From: Streptococcaceae bacterium
Lineage (GTDB): Bacteria; Bacillota; Bacilli; Lactobacillales; Streptococcaceae
Length of the DNA stretch: 40,491 nucleotides
Assembly (NCBI GenBank): GCA_031253335.1
Contig: JAIRWF010000024.1
Location: forward strand, 1 to 40,491
Direction of reading: 5' to 3'
Part shown: positions 15,962 through 24,468 of the stretch, piece after piece
Layout: each line of letters begins with the position of its first letter
Numbering within the stretch: position 1 is the first letter of the stretch
Notes under the pieces: model-generated
Seen by the model: only the letters and a program-made list of their open reading frames with translations
What the model was told of the DNA's origin: nothing
The model's database searches: none
Made by a program: the position numbers and the translations under genes

Positions 15962-17215
15962 TTAGTGATACAGCGGATACTTCTCCGTTAGCGCCCAGAC
16001 GTCTTTTTTGACGGTTTCAAGCTGCTTCGAATCACCTTTTGCCGCAAAGGCACGGTCAATGAGATGCACAACGTCACGACTGGCGGCTTCATCAAAGCCA
16101 CGCGAAGTCACCGCAGCCGCACCAATCCGGATGCCCGATGTTTTCGTAGGTGGCAGGGTGTCTTTTGGCAGACTTTCTTTATTCACCGTGATGGACACGC
16201 TATCAAGCAGTCCTTCGGCTTCTTTGCCGTTCACGCCGTGCTCCAGGACACTGACGTTAAACATATGATTGTCTGTCCCGCCAGAAATCACGTGATAGCC
16301 CAGTTTCATGAACTCATCGGCCATGGCCGCCGTATTTGCGAGGACTTTTTCAATATAAGTCTTAAATTCTGGCTTCAAGGCTTCGCCAAAAGCAGCTGCT
16401 TTGCCTGCAATGACGTGCTCCAATGGTCCGCCTTGAATACCTGGGAAAATCGCTGAGTTGATTTTCTTTGCCAGCTCCGCGTCATTGGTCAAAATCATCC
16501 CGCCACGCGGGCCGCGCAAGGTCTTGTGGGTCGTGGTGGTCACGACATCTGCAACGCCCACTGGATTGGGGTGCAAGCTAGTCGCCACAAGCCCCGCGAT
16601 ATGCGCCATATCGACCATAAGCTTGGCACCCACACTATCTGCAATCGCGCGGAATTTCCCAAAATCAATCACCCGTGAATAAGCCGAAGCCCCCGCTACA
16701 ATGAGTTTGGGCTGATTCTCCTCTGCCAAACGTGCAATCTCCTCAAAATCCAAGAGCTCCGTCTCGGGATTCAGCCCATAAGGCACGAAGTTGTAGGTTT
16801 TTCCGCTAAAGCTGACTTTCGCCCCGTGCGTCAAATGTCCGCCCGCGTTCAAATCCATCGCAAGAATCGTGTCGCCGGGATTGACCAAAGCGATATAAGC
16901 CGCCATATTCGCCTGCGAACCGCTGTGAGGCTGGACATTCACAAACTCTGCCCCAAAAAGCTGCTTCGCCCGCTCAATCGCCAATGTTTCCACAACATCG
17001 ACACACTCCGTCCCGCCATAATAGCGCCGTCCTGGGTAGCCTTCTGCATATTTATTGGTCAAAGCAGAGCCCTGCGCCGCAAGCACCTGCTCAGAGACGA
17101 CATTTTCCGACGCAATCAGCTCAATATTGTGATTCTGCCGCGCTTCCTCCGCATGAATCGCCGACCACAAGTCAGGGTCTTTACTATCAAAATCATGATT
17201 TTCAAAATAAGCCAT
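15962..17215 (-). CDS. glyA: Serine hydroxymethyltransferase
   Basis: 417 residues. A PLP enzyme converting serine and tetrahydrofolate to glycine and methylene-THF. Signatures include [64 protein letters not shown] and the PLP-lysine region [20 protein letters not shown] start at the ATG at 17215: AAAGGAG lies at proper spacing and a TGCTATAAT promoter lies about 20 bases above; the open frame to 17290 is not needed. In streptococci glyA follows sua5; here a broken Crp gene lies between. Confidence 0.98.
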   Translation of the reverse strand: MAYFENHDFDSKDPDLWSAIHAEEARQNHNIELIASENVVSEQVLAAQGSALTNKYAEGYPGRRYYGGTECVDVVETLAIERAKQLFGAEFVNVQPHSGSQANMAAYIALVNPGDTILAMDLNAGGHLTHGAKVSFSGKTYNFVPYGLNPETELLDFEEIARLAEENQPKLIVAGASAYSRVIDFGKFRAIADSVGAKLMVDMAHIAGLVATSLHPNPVGVADVVTTTTHKTLRGPRGGMILTNDAELAKKINSAIFPGIQGGPLEHVIAGKAAAFGEALKPEFKTYIEKVLANTAAMADEFMKLGYHVISGGTDNHMFNVSVLEHGVNGKEAEGLLDSVSITVNKESLPKDTLPPTKTSGIRIGAAAVTSRGFDEAASRDVVHLIDRAFAAKGDSKQLETVKKDVWALTEKYPLYH

Positions 17216-17246
17216 ACTTTCTTCTCCTTTAGGTCTATTATAGCAT

Positions 17247-17277
17247 GAAAAATGCGCTGCTTGGCTTAGCGCTTTTC
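17247..17277 (-). terminator. Terminator after the Crp remnant
   Basis: GCGCT and AGCGC around an eight-base loop, flanked by AAAA and ATTTTT on the minus strand, immediately before the glyA -10 box. Confidence 0.65.
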
Positions 17278-17318
17278 GGCAGGTAATCACTATATCCGTT
17301 AGCCCAAACGGTCATATT

Positions 17319-17857
17319 TCACGCAAACGCATCCTCCAGTCCTTCCACATCAAGAATCTTGAAGCTTTTCCCGGCGTGCTCAATCAGCCCTTTGTCTTCA
17401 AGCATCTTGAGCTTGCGGCTAATGGTTTCGGGCGTCGTGCCGATGAAGGTTGCGAGGTCTTTTAGCGCCATGGGTAGCTGCAAATAAGGCGTTCCCGAGA
17501 CTTTCGCAAGGTCAAGCAAGTAATTTGCGAGCCACATCTCGACAGATTCCATCATGAGAAATTTCGCTTGATGCTCGGTTTCTTGCTGTTTCTTGGCGTT
17601 CAGCTCAAGCAAACGCAAGGACAGCGCGGGCTTTGCAAGTTAGAGTGCCTTAAAATCCGACTGCCGCATATAGCAAATGGTTGTCTCCCGCATGGCTTCG
17701 CCAAAGAGATTGTCGCTCGTAACACCGAAAATGGCCTGTTCTCCTTCGTAGCCACCAGGCTCTAGCACGCGTAGGAGTTGCTCCTTGCCGTCTGATGCCA
17801 GTTGATAAATTTTCAGCGCGCCGCCGCCACAATCGTCAAAAGCGGTTCCACCGTAGG
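17319..17857 (-). pseudogene. Broken Crp/Fnr-family (Flp-like) regulator
   Basis: The minus strand encodes a recognisable Crp family protein but in pieces. LKIYQLASDGKEQLLRVLEP and GGYEGEQAIFGVTSDNLFGEA form the second half of the sensor barrel. MRQSDFKAL is then cut by an in-frame TAA (about 17640), after which LAKPALSLRLLELNAKKQ resumes in the same frame and leads to the helix-turn-helix (LPMALKDLATFIGTTPETIS, RKLKMLEDKGLI). Upstream, a one-base frameshift near 17815 separates VEPLLTIVAAAR from LKIYQL, and the N-terminal 30-odd residues are gone, replaced by part of a P-type ATPase. The longest intact piece is the C-terminal 99 codons, unlikely to act as a regulator. Confidence 0.85.
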
Positions 17858-18064
17858 GTCAATCGAAATCTGCTTGACGCGAAGCGCCTCAAAGGCATGA
17901 ATCGCAATGGGCACACCACCCAAAAGACTTGCGACAAGCATCGTCGCGTCCCAAATCGCTGTGCTGGAAAGCCCGTATTTTCCAATATAACCCAGGACAA
18001 TCAAGACGGCTGATAGGGCCGTTAGTTGATTCGCGTGGTTCTGAAGAAATTTTTGAAGGGTCAT
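17858..18064 (-). pseudogene. N-terminal fragment of a heavy-metal P-type ATPase
   Basis: The first 69 codons (MTLQKFLQNHANQLTALSAV, then LIVLGYIGKYG and LLGGVPIAIHAFEALRVKQ-ISID) match the start of Cd/Zn-type P1B ATPases: two membrane helices followed by GGVPIA and the ALRVKQISID loop that normally continues LLVTIA. Here the sequence switches after ISID to Crp-type sequence. A Shine-Dalgarno-like GTGAGG precedes the ATG. No P-loop, DKTG or metal-site segment exists anywhere nearby, so this is a remnant of a deletion or rearrangement joining two genes. Confidence 0.75.
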
Positions 18065-18131
18065 GATGTCTGCCTCACTTTCTGAGGACAGTTTAACGCA
18101 AAAGCGGAAGAAAAAAATTGATATGGGTCAA

Positions 18132-18157
18132 GAAAAAATCTCGCAATTTGCGAGAGT
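18132..18157 (-). terminator. sua5 terminator
   Basis: CTCGCAAATTGCGAG, a short perfect hairpin, followed by ATTTTTT on the minus strand. It separates sua5 from the ATPase/Crp remnant. Confidence 0.85.
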
Positions 18158-18184
18158 GATGGGATTTTTTAGTTGCGAGGGGGC

Positions 18185-18796
18185 TTAGATAAATTTCAAA
18201 TCTGGCACAACTTCTTGCAGGGCTGCTTTTGTCACGGCACCCTGACGCAGGATTTTTGCACCCGTTTGTGGATAAGTGGATAAATCAAGGATGGTCGTGT
18301 CGAGTCCTTGGATACTATCGTCTTGCAGGGCGACTACGGCTTCACGCAAGATTTCAGGCTGCAAATCCTTGAAATAGACGGGACTTGGGTCGCCTGTCAG
18401 GTTGGCAGAGGGGCCCACGAGGACGCCGACCTGCTGGATGATTTCTTGGGTCTCTGAAATACGTGGCATGCGAAAACCGATCGTGTCCTTGCCAACATGC
18501 ACCCATTCAGGCACTTGGTCGGAGGCTTTGAGAATGATGGTCAAGGGTCCTGGAAGGAACTTTTCCACCAACTTGTCAAGAAAATCTGGGAAATCCCGTG
18601 CATAGGTATGGATAAGCACAGGATCTGCGATGTTGAGATTTAAGGCTTTCTCAGTCGGGCGGCCTTTAACGGCATAGAGCTTTTCCACAGCCGCTTGATT
18701 CGTCGCATCAGCAAAAAGCCCATAGACCGTCTCCGTGGGTAGAACTATGAGTTCTCCTGATTTCAGTGCCGTGACAGCTTTTTCAATGTCTGACAT
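18185..18796 (-). CDS. Threonylcarbamoyl-AMP synthase (Sua5/YciO/YrdC)
   Basis: 203 residues. It forms threonylcarbamoyl-AMP from threonine, bicarbonate and ATP for the t6A37 modification of ANN-decoding tRNAs. Signatures are LKSGELIVLPTETVYGLFADATN, KLYAVKGRPTEKALNLNI, FLPGPLTIILKAS, IGFRMPRISETQEII and VGPSANLTGDPSP. GGAGAAG precedes the ATG. It is downstream of prmC, as in streptococci, with a small disrupted membrane gene between them whose second frame overlaps its start. Confidence 0.95.
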   Translation of the reverse strand: MSDIEKAVTALKSGELIVLPTETVYGLFADATNQAAVEKLYAVKGRPTEKALNLNIADPVLIHTYARDFPDFLDKLVEKFLPGPLTIILKASDQVPEWVHVGKDTIGFRMPRISETQEIIQQVGVLVGPSANLTGDPSPVYFKDLQPEILREAVVALQDDSIQGLDTTILDLSTYPQTGAKILRQGAVTKAALQEVVPDLKFI

Positions 18797-19096
18797 TTCT
18801 TCTCCATAAATAAATCAAGTTGCCCAGAGGCAATGCGAGATAAAAAATGAGTATCATAAGTGTGATCGGTAGTATTCGCTCAGGCATCGTGAACATCCGC
18901 ACGCCGCTACTGTCATGAGCAACGTCACGATGATTTTGAGCCAAAACTGGCGTACCCAGAGGCTCGCCGTGATGACTGCTAGGCCAATGCCTGACGCTAA
19001 GTGAATTCCTGCGATGTTCAGGGCTTTGAGGGGCAGGACCAGTTGCACCGAGAGCATCAGGCCTGTAGCAATGAGTAAAAGTGAGATGATACCCAA
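18783..19096 (-). pseudogene. Frameshifted small membrane protein
   Basis: Two overlapping minus-strand frames together spell a four-helix membrane protein of about 105 residues. The first, from a TTG at 19096, gives GIISLLLIATGLMLSVQLVL, a second helix (IAGIHLASGIGLAVITASLW) and a third (WLKIIVTLLMTVAA), then loses hydrophobicity. In the next frame from about 18915, GVRMFTMPERILPITLMILI and FYLALPLGNLIYLWRRNVRH supply a fourth helix, ending inside the sua5 start. This is either one gene with a frameshift near 18905 or two small genes. No family recognised and no Shine-Dalgarno sequence is seen for the first frame. Confidence 0.5.
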
Positions 19097-19104
19097 AACG
19101 AGTG

Positions 19105-19926
19105 TTATTTTTTAAAGCCGCGACATAGCACGTAGCGATCTTTTCCATTCATATCTTGCTTGACAAGCACCTCATCAAACAAAGTTTCAAAAAGCGTACG
19201 CACTCGCGTGCCTTGCTTATAGCCAATCTCCAGATACATCTCGCCCCTCTCGCTGAGATGCTCTTTAACCCCCGCTGCAAGTTTTTCATAGACCACATAA
19301 CCTTCGTGATCCGCAAAAAGTGCTGTTCGAGGCTCATGCAACAAGACATTGGCATCTACCTCGCCCCAGTCGTTCGGATCAATATAAGGCGGATTGGAGA
19401 CGATAATATCCGCTGCTCCCATTAGCGTATCAAAGACACTGCTTCGTGCAAAAAGGACAGTCACACCAAGGTCTCTGGCGTTTTCAGCCGCCACGTCCAG
19501 TGCATCTTGTGAGATATCTGAAGCGAGTACTGTCCAGTTTGGGCGTGCTTTGGCGAGGCTAATCGCGATGGCACCCGACCCCGTCCCAATATCCAGTACC
19601 GTGAGTTTTTCATCATTCGTATGCGCCGCAAGGACTTCACGCACCAGCTCTTCTGTCTCCTCACGTGGAATCAGCACTTTTTTATTGGCCTTGAATTTCA
19701 AGTCGCAGAATTCTGCCCAGCCAAGGATATACTGTGGCGGTTCATTCGCAGAAAGACGCTCTGCCACTTCAGTGAGTTTTGCCTCCTCAGTGGGTAAAAT
19801 TTCCGAGCGCTGCAGGTTGACCCAGGCAAGTTTATCTAGTCCCATGAGTCTGCAGTAGGTCCACTCCAAAGTCTCTGGCTCAGGAAGATTTGCTGATAAT
19901 TGCTTCATTTTTTCCGCCCAAATCAT
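19105..19926 (-). CDS. prmC: Peptide chain release factor N5-glutamine methyltransferase
   Basis: About 273 residues. It methylates the GGQ glutamine of release factors RF1 and RF2. The SAM-binding core has VLDIGTGSGAIAISLAKARP (motif I), the catalytic-site NPPY is in IIVSNPPYIDPNDWG, and RYILGWAEFCDLKFKANKKVLIPREETEEL-type sequence (here PPQYILGWAEF and LIPREETEEL) forms the substrate-binding part. I favour the ATG at 19926, eight bases after GGAG; a TTG six bases earlier overlaps the MFS stop. Normally prfA lies directly upstream; here an MFS gene does. Confidence 0.95.
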   Translation of the reverse strand: MIWAEKMKQLSANLPEPETLEWTYCRLMGLDKLAWVNLQRSEILPTEEAKLTEVAERLSANEPPQYILGWAEFCDLKFKANKKVLIPREETEELVREVLAAHTNDEKLTVLDIGTGSGAIAISLAKARPNWTVLASDISQDALDVAAENARDLGVTVLFARSSVFDTLMGAADIIVSNPPYIDPNDWGEVDANVLLHEPRTALFADHEGYVVYEKLAAGVKEHLSERGEMYLEIGYKQGTRVRTLFETLFDEVLVKQDMNGKDRYVLCRGFKK

Positions 19927-19928
19927 TT

Positions 19929-21218
19929 TCAACTCTCCTCAGTCTTTTTTAGTGGTAGTCCTCGTTTATCAAGGCCATGTGCCAGACGCGTTCGCTGATT
20001 GGCGTGAGGCGTATAACGCTCCAAAGTTGCGCCCATAATCGCTGACGCTGCTAGTCCGCAGAGACCAAGTAAGGTAATCCCGAGGCCTAGAGAACCTATC
20101 CCAGCAAGTACCGCAATGAGTAACGGTCCTCCTGCGGCTCCCGCATCGCCAAACATCCGACAGACGGCCAAAAATTGCGCCCGAATATCAATCGGTGCCA
20201 TGTCCGCAGAAATGGTCATAATCATGCCCGCACCGATGGCATTGCCAAAGCCCATGGCAAGTGATACAATCGCAATCGACGTAATTCCGTGTGTCAACGG
20301 AATAAAAAGAATAGACGTCCCCAAAATCAACATAGATGGTACCGCGACCCAAAGACGCCCGTAGCGATCCATCATTCTTCCCGCGGGATAAAACAAGAGT
20401 GCATCCAACAGGCCTGAGAGACCGTAAACATATGAAGTGACTGATGCTGACAGTCCAATATGCGCACTCCATAATGGAAGTGCCGTATTTGAGGTCTGCC
20501 GTACTGCGCCCACGAGGATAATCGCAATCCCGAGCGTTGCAAACATACGTGCATTTTTCTTTAAAATCATGCGGCTCGTGCCGCGCACGGCTTTCGCTTC
20601 AGCCACTTTTTTCTGCTGAGTCGCAAGCTCAGGAATCGCCCAGACGACAAGTCCTGAGATAATCGTCAAAAAGATGGCGACGCCATAAGCTGCTGGCAAC
20701 CAATCCGCGCCTTTTGTGAGCCAAATGCCCAGCATGGACATGGCAAAGCCTCCTAGAAAAGGACCGATTAGTGAGCCGATACGCTGCATGCCACCCAGCA
20801 TAGAAAGAGAAATGGAGCGCCGCTCGATCGGCGTAATTTCCGTTAGATAAGCTTGGCGTGCCAAGGTAAAGATAGAATTGACCCCACCCAAAACGAAAAT
20901 CGCTAGCGCAAAAAGCCACCAATTTGGCGTGAGGGCTGCGAGAAATAAGATCACGAGTGAAATCCCTGCGCCCCAAATCATCGCTGTCCGGTCGCCAAAG
21001 CGTGCCGCTAGATGCCCCGCGGGAATATCCCCCACGACTTGTCCAATCCCAAGAAGTGCCACAATAAAGGCGGCAATCCCTGCATTCGCATGCAAATGCA
21101 GTGCCGTCAAGGGGATAACAGGCGTCACTGCGCCGACTCCTGTCTCAAAAAGCATCGTCGGCAAAAAGACTGAGACGAATTGTTTCTTGAAGGTCACACT
21201 CTCACTTGAAGTTTCCAT
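19929..21218 (-). CDS. MFS transporter
   Basis: 429 residues, twelve likely membrane helices in two halves. The MFS loop signature after helix 2 is GHLAARFGDRTAMIWG and its counterpart in the second half is GRMMDRYGRLWVAVPS. It is probably a drug/sugar-type exporter; the substrate is unknown. The ATG at 21218 follows TATAAT by six bases (TAGGGA between), with no Shine-Dalgarno sequence, predicting a leaderless mRNA. It sits between tdk and prmC, where streptococci carry prfA, and its stop lies just before prmC. Confidence 0.93.
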   Translation of the reverse strand: METSSESVTFKKQFVSVFLPTMLFETGVGAVTPVIPLTALHLHANAGIAAFIVALLGIGQVVGDIPAGHLAARFGDRTAMIWGAGISLVILFLAALTPNWWLFALAIFVLGGVNSIFTLARQAYLTEITPIERRSISLSMLGGMQRIGSLIGPFLGGFAMSMLGIWLTKGADWLPAAYGVAIFLTIISGLVVWAIPELATQQKKVAEAKAVRGTSRMILKKNARMFATLGIAIILVGAVRQTSNTALPLWSAHIGLSASVTSYVYGLSGLLDALLFYPAGRMMDRYGRLWVAVPSMLILGTSILFIPLTHGITSIAIVSLAMGFGNAIGAGMIMTISADMAPIDIRAQFLAVCRMFGDAGAAGGPLLIAVLAGIGSLGLGITLLGLCGLAASAIMGATLERYTPHANQRTRLAHGLDKRGLPLKKTEES

Positions 21219-21230
21219 TCCCTAATTATA
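21219..21230 (-). promoter_or_regulatory. -10 box abutting the MFS gene start
   Basis: TATAAT on the minus strand at 21225-21230 with six bases to the ATG; preceded by CGG rather than TGn. Confidence 0.6.
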
Positions 21231-21259
21231 CCGCAAAGCGCCTACTTTCTCAGCAACCA

Positions 21260-21285
21260 AAAAAAGCGCCAGAAGACGCTTCAAT
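21260..21285 (-). terminator. tdk terminator
   Basis: AGCGTC and GGCGCT form a six-pair stem (one G-T pair) with a TTCT loop, followed by seven T on the minus strand. Confidence 0.82.
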
Positions 21286-21307
21286 TTTTTGGATTTTTAG
21301 TCACAAC

Positions 21308-21880
21308 CTAATCTGCTTCTGGGTGATTGTAGTGCTTGCGGCAGACAGGGATGTAGCTTTCGTTGCCTCCGATTTGGACCTCGGGGCCCTCATAGACAGG
21401 CTTGCCGTCGTGAGTGCGCAAGACCATAATTGCTTTTTTGCTGCAATACCAACAGATGGTCTTCACTTCTTCAATTTTGTCGGCGTATAAGAGAAGATGC
21501 TCAGAGCCTTCAAAGAGTTCATTCTTGAAGTTATTTTTGAGGCCATAGGCCATGACAGGGATATTCAGCTCATCAACAATTTTGGCAAAATCGAGAACAT
21601 TTTGCTTCGTAAGAAATTGCGCCTCGTCAATCAGGATACAAGCTGGTTTTTCGGGAAGGGCTGCGACATAGGCAAAGACTTGAAGAGTGTCGTCAATCGC
21701 TACAGCATCATGCTTGATACCAATGCGAGAGGCCACAACGCCCACACCTTCACGGGTGTCCAAGCTTGACGTCATGAGGAGGACGGGTTTGCCTTCTTCT
21801 TCGTAATTATGCGCGACCTTCAGGATATCAATAGATTTTCCAGAATTCATGGTGCCATATTTGAAATAGAGTTGTGCCAT
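21308..21880 (-). CDS. tdk: Thymidine kinase
   Basis: 190 residues. It phosphorylates thymidine for dTTP salvage. It has the P-loop [21 protein letters not shown], the DEAQFLTKQ Walker-B/catalytic segment, the lasso region near [13 protein letters not shown], and a zinc site (ICWYCSKKA plus the C-terminal CRKHY). A TGATAAAAT lies six bases before the ATG with AAAGGC between, so the mRNA is probably leaderless. Confidence 0.96.
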   Translation of the reverse strand: MAQLYFKYGTMNSGKSIDILKVAHNYEEEGKPVLLMTSSLDTREGVGVVASRIGIKHDAVAIDDTLQVFAYVAALPEKPACILIDEAQFLTKQNVLDFAKIVDELNIPVMAYGLKNNFKNELFEGSEHLLLYADKIEEVKTICWYCSKKAIMVLRTHDGKPVYEGPEVQIGGNESYIPVCRKHYNHPEAD

Positions 21881-21895
21881 GCCTTTATTTTATCA
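21881..21895 (-). promoter_or_regulatory. Extended -10 promoter abutting tdk
   Basis: TGATAAAAT on the minus strand (TAAAAT at 21887-21892), six bases before the start codon. Confidence 0.6.
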
Positions 21896-21906
21896 CATTT
21901 TAGCTA

Positions 21907-21941
21907 CAAAAAAACGCCATCAAATCTGACGAGCGTCTTTT
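21907..21941 (-). terminator. yidC terminator
   Basis: On the minus strand ACGC...GCGT with an inner CGTCA/TGATG stem, followed by seven T. Its inner stem is itself a degenerate form of the iterated palindrome. Confidence 0.75.
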
Positions 21942-21946
21942 GAAGT

Positions 21947-21962
21947 CTGTCAAATTTGACAG
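21947..21962. repeat. Iterated palindrome CTGTCAAATTTGACAG, after yidC stop
   Basis: Perfect 16-base palindrome ending one base from the yidC stop codon and just upstream of the terminator. Confidence 0.9.
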
Positions 21963-21963
21963 G

Positions 21964-22983
21964 TTAATGACGATGCTGTTTTCCTGCATTACGGCCATTA
22001 GCAGGCTTGTCATCTGCTGAATTCGTCACATCTTTGAGCCCCGCACGCGTATTTGCCACAAGGTCATCAAGACCAGTTGTCTCAGCATCCGTCGGTGTCA
22101 CGTCTTTTGGCAAATCAGCCATTTTCGGTGGGTTTGCCTTGAACTCTGCGTCAATCTGGCGCTTCATTCGTGGCTTCATGTAATAGGTCACAATGAGCTG
22201 CTGAATGATAACGACTAAGCCGCCCACAACCCAGTACAGCGTCACTCCTGCAGGCGACCAGAAGGAAAATAGAATAATCATCACAGGACTGATCCAGAGC
22301 ATCGTTTGCTGTTGCTTGCGTTGTTCTTCATTGAGCCCTTGAATCATAATCCAAGACTGGCCAAGATAGAAGACACCTGCCAGAATAGCCAAGAATATAC
22401 TCGTTTTCCCGAGATCAATCCCGTAAAAACTGGCTGTTGAAATCCCATTCGTATAACGCGCCGCATTGTAGAGCGCGATGAAAAATGGGTACTGTATCAA
22501 CATTGGCAAGCAACCCATGGACGACAGCATATTGATGCCATTGTCACGCTGGGCTTGTTGCAGCTGCTGTTGTGCAGCGAGCATCCCTGCTTGATCACGT
22601 GCCTCACGCGCTGCCTTCATTCGCTCATTGATAGGATTGAAAACCGGCGCCAAATAGGCCATCTTTTCCTGCATATAGGTTGACTTGTACTGCTGGCGAA
22701 GCCCAAGGGGCAAGATAATCAGCCGTACAATCAAGGTCACAAAAATAACCGCCCAGCCAAACGAATTCGCTGCATGCGCCCCGCCAAAAAGCCTCACAAA
22801 TAAATCCACAAAATCCGACATGGGCTTCACGAGGAAATTATATACCCAGCCAGCCCCCGTAGGCTCACCCTTGTGAGGACCCGACTTATAAACATCCACA
22901 CAGCCTGAGAGAATCAAGAGTGCAATCGTACTCACGCCCAAGAGCTGTAGTTTTCTCTTCAAATTTCGTGTCAATTTTTTCAT
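21964..22983 (-). CDS. yidC: Membrane protein insertase YidC/Oxa1 family lipoprotein
   Basis: 339 residues. The N-terminus is a lipoprotein signal (basic KKLTRNLKRK, hydrophobic stretch, lipobox LSGC). Five membrane segments follow, with the family's GWAVIFVTLIVRLIILPLGL and MGCLPMLIQYPFFIALYNAAR, then WSPAGVTLYWVVGGLVVIIQQ and a basic tail ending GKQHRH. It inserts proteins into the membrane with or without SecYEG. I start at the ATG at 22983 because TGCTATAAT lies seven bases upstream and the signal peptide begins there. No ribonuclease P gene (rnpA) is adjacent, so this is the stand-alone type. Confidence 0.95.
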   Translation of the reverse strand: MKKLTRNLKRKLQLLGVSTIALLILSGCVDVYKSGPHKGEPTGAGWVYNFLVKPMSDFVDLFVRLFGGAHAANSFGWAVIFVTLIVRLIILPLGLRQQYKSTYMQEKMAYLAPVFNPINERMKAAREARDQAGMLAAQQQLQQAQRDNGINMLSSMGCLPMLIQYPFFIALYNAARYTNGISTASFYGIDLGKTSIFLAILAGVFYLGQSWIMIQGLNEEQRKQQQTMLWISPVMIILFSFWSPAGVTLYWVVGGLVVIIQQLIVTYYMKPRMKRQIDAEFKANPPKMADLPKDVTPTDAETTGLDDLVANTRAGLKDVTNSADDKPANGRNAGKQHRH

Positions 22984-22999
22984 ACGTGCTATTATAGCA
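22984..22999 (-). promoter_or_regulatory. Extended -10 promoter abutting yidC
   Basis: TGCTATAAT on the minus strand (TATAAT at 22991-22996), seven bases before the ATG, no Shine-Dalgarno sequence. Confidence 0.7.
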
Positions 23000-23042
23000 T
23001 AATTTCCCATCGTCAAGCTCCGTCAAAAGGCGGAGAACACCT

Positions 23043-23143
23043 CTGTCAAATTTGACAACCCTCTAAAATCCGACCCAAAAAACCTGTCAAATTTGATGAA
23101 GCTCAAAATTTACCTAAAAACCTCTGTCAAATTTGACAGAGGT
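23043..23143. repeat. Three iterated palindromes in a row; last acts as terminator
   Basis: Copies at 23044-23057 (exact core), 23085-23098 (one arm degenerate) and 23125-23138 (exact core inside a perfect 22-base palindrome, 23121-23142). Spacing is about 40 bases, roughly four helical turns. The third forms an 11-pair stem or more and lies after the HAD-protein stop, so it may serve as that gene's 3' end. Confidence 0.85.
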
Positions 23144-23185
23144 CATTTTCTACTATCTTACTTACTTAGTTAGTTCCCCAGAGGC

Positions 23186-23971
23186 TTACATGCTAAAGCC
23201 TAGCGTCAATTTTGGATCTTCCATATAGACGAGCGCTTGCAAGACGGCGGCAGTTTCTTGCCAGTCGCGCACCGTGATGGTCTCAATGCCCATTTGGACA
23301 ACGGGATAATCGTTCCCACCTTCTTGCGTCATATCGCCAAAGTAGAGGATCTCGTCTTTTGTGACATGGAGTTCTTCCATGAGGTGGTTCATGCCGAATT
23401 CTTTGTTTTGGCCGGGAACAAAGCCGTTAATCGTCGTCGTGCCTGCGACTTCAAATTCAAAATCAGGCGCCAATTCTTTCGCGCGTTTTGCGATTTTATT
23501 GCGCTTAGTCATATCTGGATCCCAGGCTTGCTTGGCTTCAACGCCCGCTTTTTGACCAATCGCGGAGTAGGCAATCATAGACTCACGGTTTTCATTGATG
23601 ACGTCGCCAGGCGCCAAAACGCTCTCGTCCCAATAGCCAAATTCTTTGGCTGCTTTTTCTAAAGCGTCCATGATAGCGTTTGCTTGCTCGTCGGTCAAAG
23701 CAAAATTAAAGACTTGATCCCATTTGCCATTTTTGTAGGTATAATACTGCGTTCCCTGAGCCACAAAGAGGTGGAAATTCTCAAGTTTTGCGGTTTCAGG
23801 GAGATTATTGATAATTTGAATCAAAAATTGATCATATTTTTGCCCTGAAATCGGCGCAATGATGTATTTTTGGGAGAGTTGTGCAAGCAAAGTTGCAATC
23901 TCAGGACCGATCGGCATTTTGGGTTCATTGAGGGTGTTGTCGATGTCGAAACTCAGTATTTTTTTAGTCAT
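23186..23971 (-). CDS. HAD-superfamily phosphomannomutase-like protein
   Basis: 261 residues. FDIDNTLNEPK (residues 7-17) supplies the HAD DxD nucleophile pair; PISGQKYDQF follows, and FGDMTQEGGNDYPVV near residue 215 matches the GD...GGNDY metal-binding motif of the eukaryotic-type phosphomannomutase (PMM, cap type IIB). This suggests mannose-6-phosphate/mannose-1-phosphate mutase or sugar-phosphatase activity, not proven. GGAGG stands eight bases before the ATG at 23971, and TGCTATAAT lies about 40 bases upstream, so unlike yidC it has a normal leader. Confidence 0.85.
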   Translation of the reverse strand: MTKKILSFDIDNTLNEPKMPIGPEIATLLAQLSQKYIIAPISGQKYDQFLIQIINNLPETAKLENFHLFVAQGTQYYTYKNGKWDQVFNFALTDEQANAIMDALEKAAKEFGYWDESVLAPGDVINENRESMIAYSAIGQKAGVEAKQAWDPDMTKRNKIAKRAKELAPDFEFEVAGTTTINGFVPGQNKEFGMNHLMEELHVTKDEILYFGDMTQEGGNDYPVVQMGIETITVRDWQETAAVLQALVYMEDPKLTLGFSM

Positions 23972-24129
23972 GTTGAAATCCTCCAATTTCCTTTTTGTTA
24001 CCGCTTACATTATAGCACATTGCCACTCGAAATAACTTAACCGGCAATCAAACCTAGCGCCAAAAATTGAAGCGTGGAATACTGCAATTTTCCACTCAAT
24101 CTATGTTATGTGCGCCTATAGGCATCAGC

Positions 24130-24468
24130 TTATTTTTCGTGCAAGCTTTGATTGACTTTTTCTTCAATAGTGTGCGTCACGTAGTCCAATAAATCGTTCA
24201 CGTCCGCAAGTTTAAGGGCATAGTCTCTAACAACTGGGTGATTTTTCAACCTTTTTTCGAGCTGCCCAGCGGCTTTAGAGGTTTCCTGATAGGCCTTCTG
24301 CTTACCAATCTGCTGATAGAGTATCGCCTCTTTCTGGAAGCTTTTCATGCGCTCATAGTCTTCCCAAAGCTGTTTTTCATGTTTTAATTTCTGCTCGGCT
24401 GCTTGAAAATCCTTGACATAAGAGAGGGAAAGGATTTTTTGGCTGAGGTTTCTCGTTGCCTCAGTCAT
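24130..24468 (-). CDS. YlbF/YmcA family protein
   Basis: 112 residues, nearly all helical (LSQKILSLSYVKDFQAAEQK, then a long charged helix and HPVVRDYALKLADVNDLLDYV). Fits the YlbF/YmcA domain family, whose B. subtilis members form the Y-complex that works with RNase Y and affects competence and biofilm. Its start overlaps the argR stop by eight bases, so it is translated from the argR mRNA. The frame to 24543 is discounted. Confidence 0.82.
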   Translation of the reverse strand: MTEATRNLSQKILSLSYVKDFQAAEQKLKHEKQLWEDYERMKSFQKEAILYQQIGKQKAYQETSKAAGQLEKRLKNHPVVRDYALKLADVNDLLDYVTHTIEEKVNQSLHEK

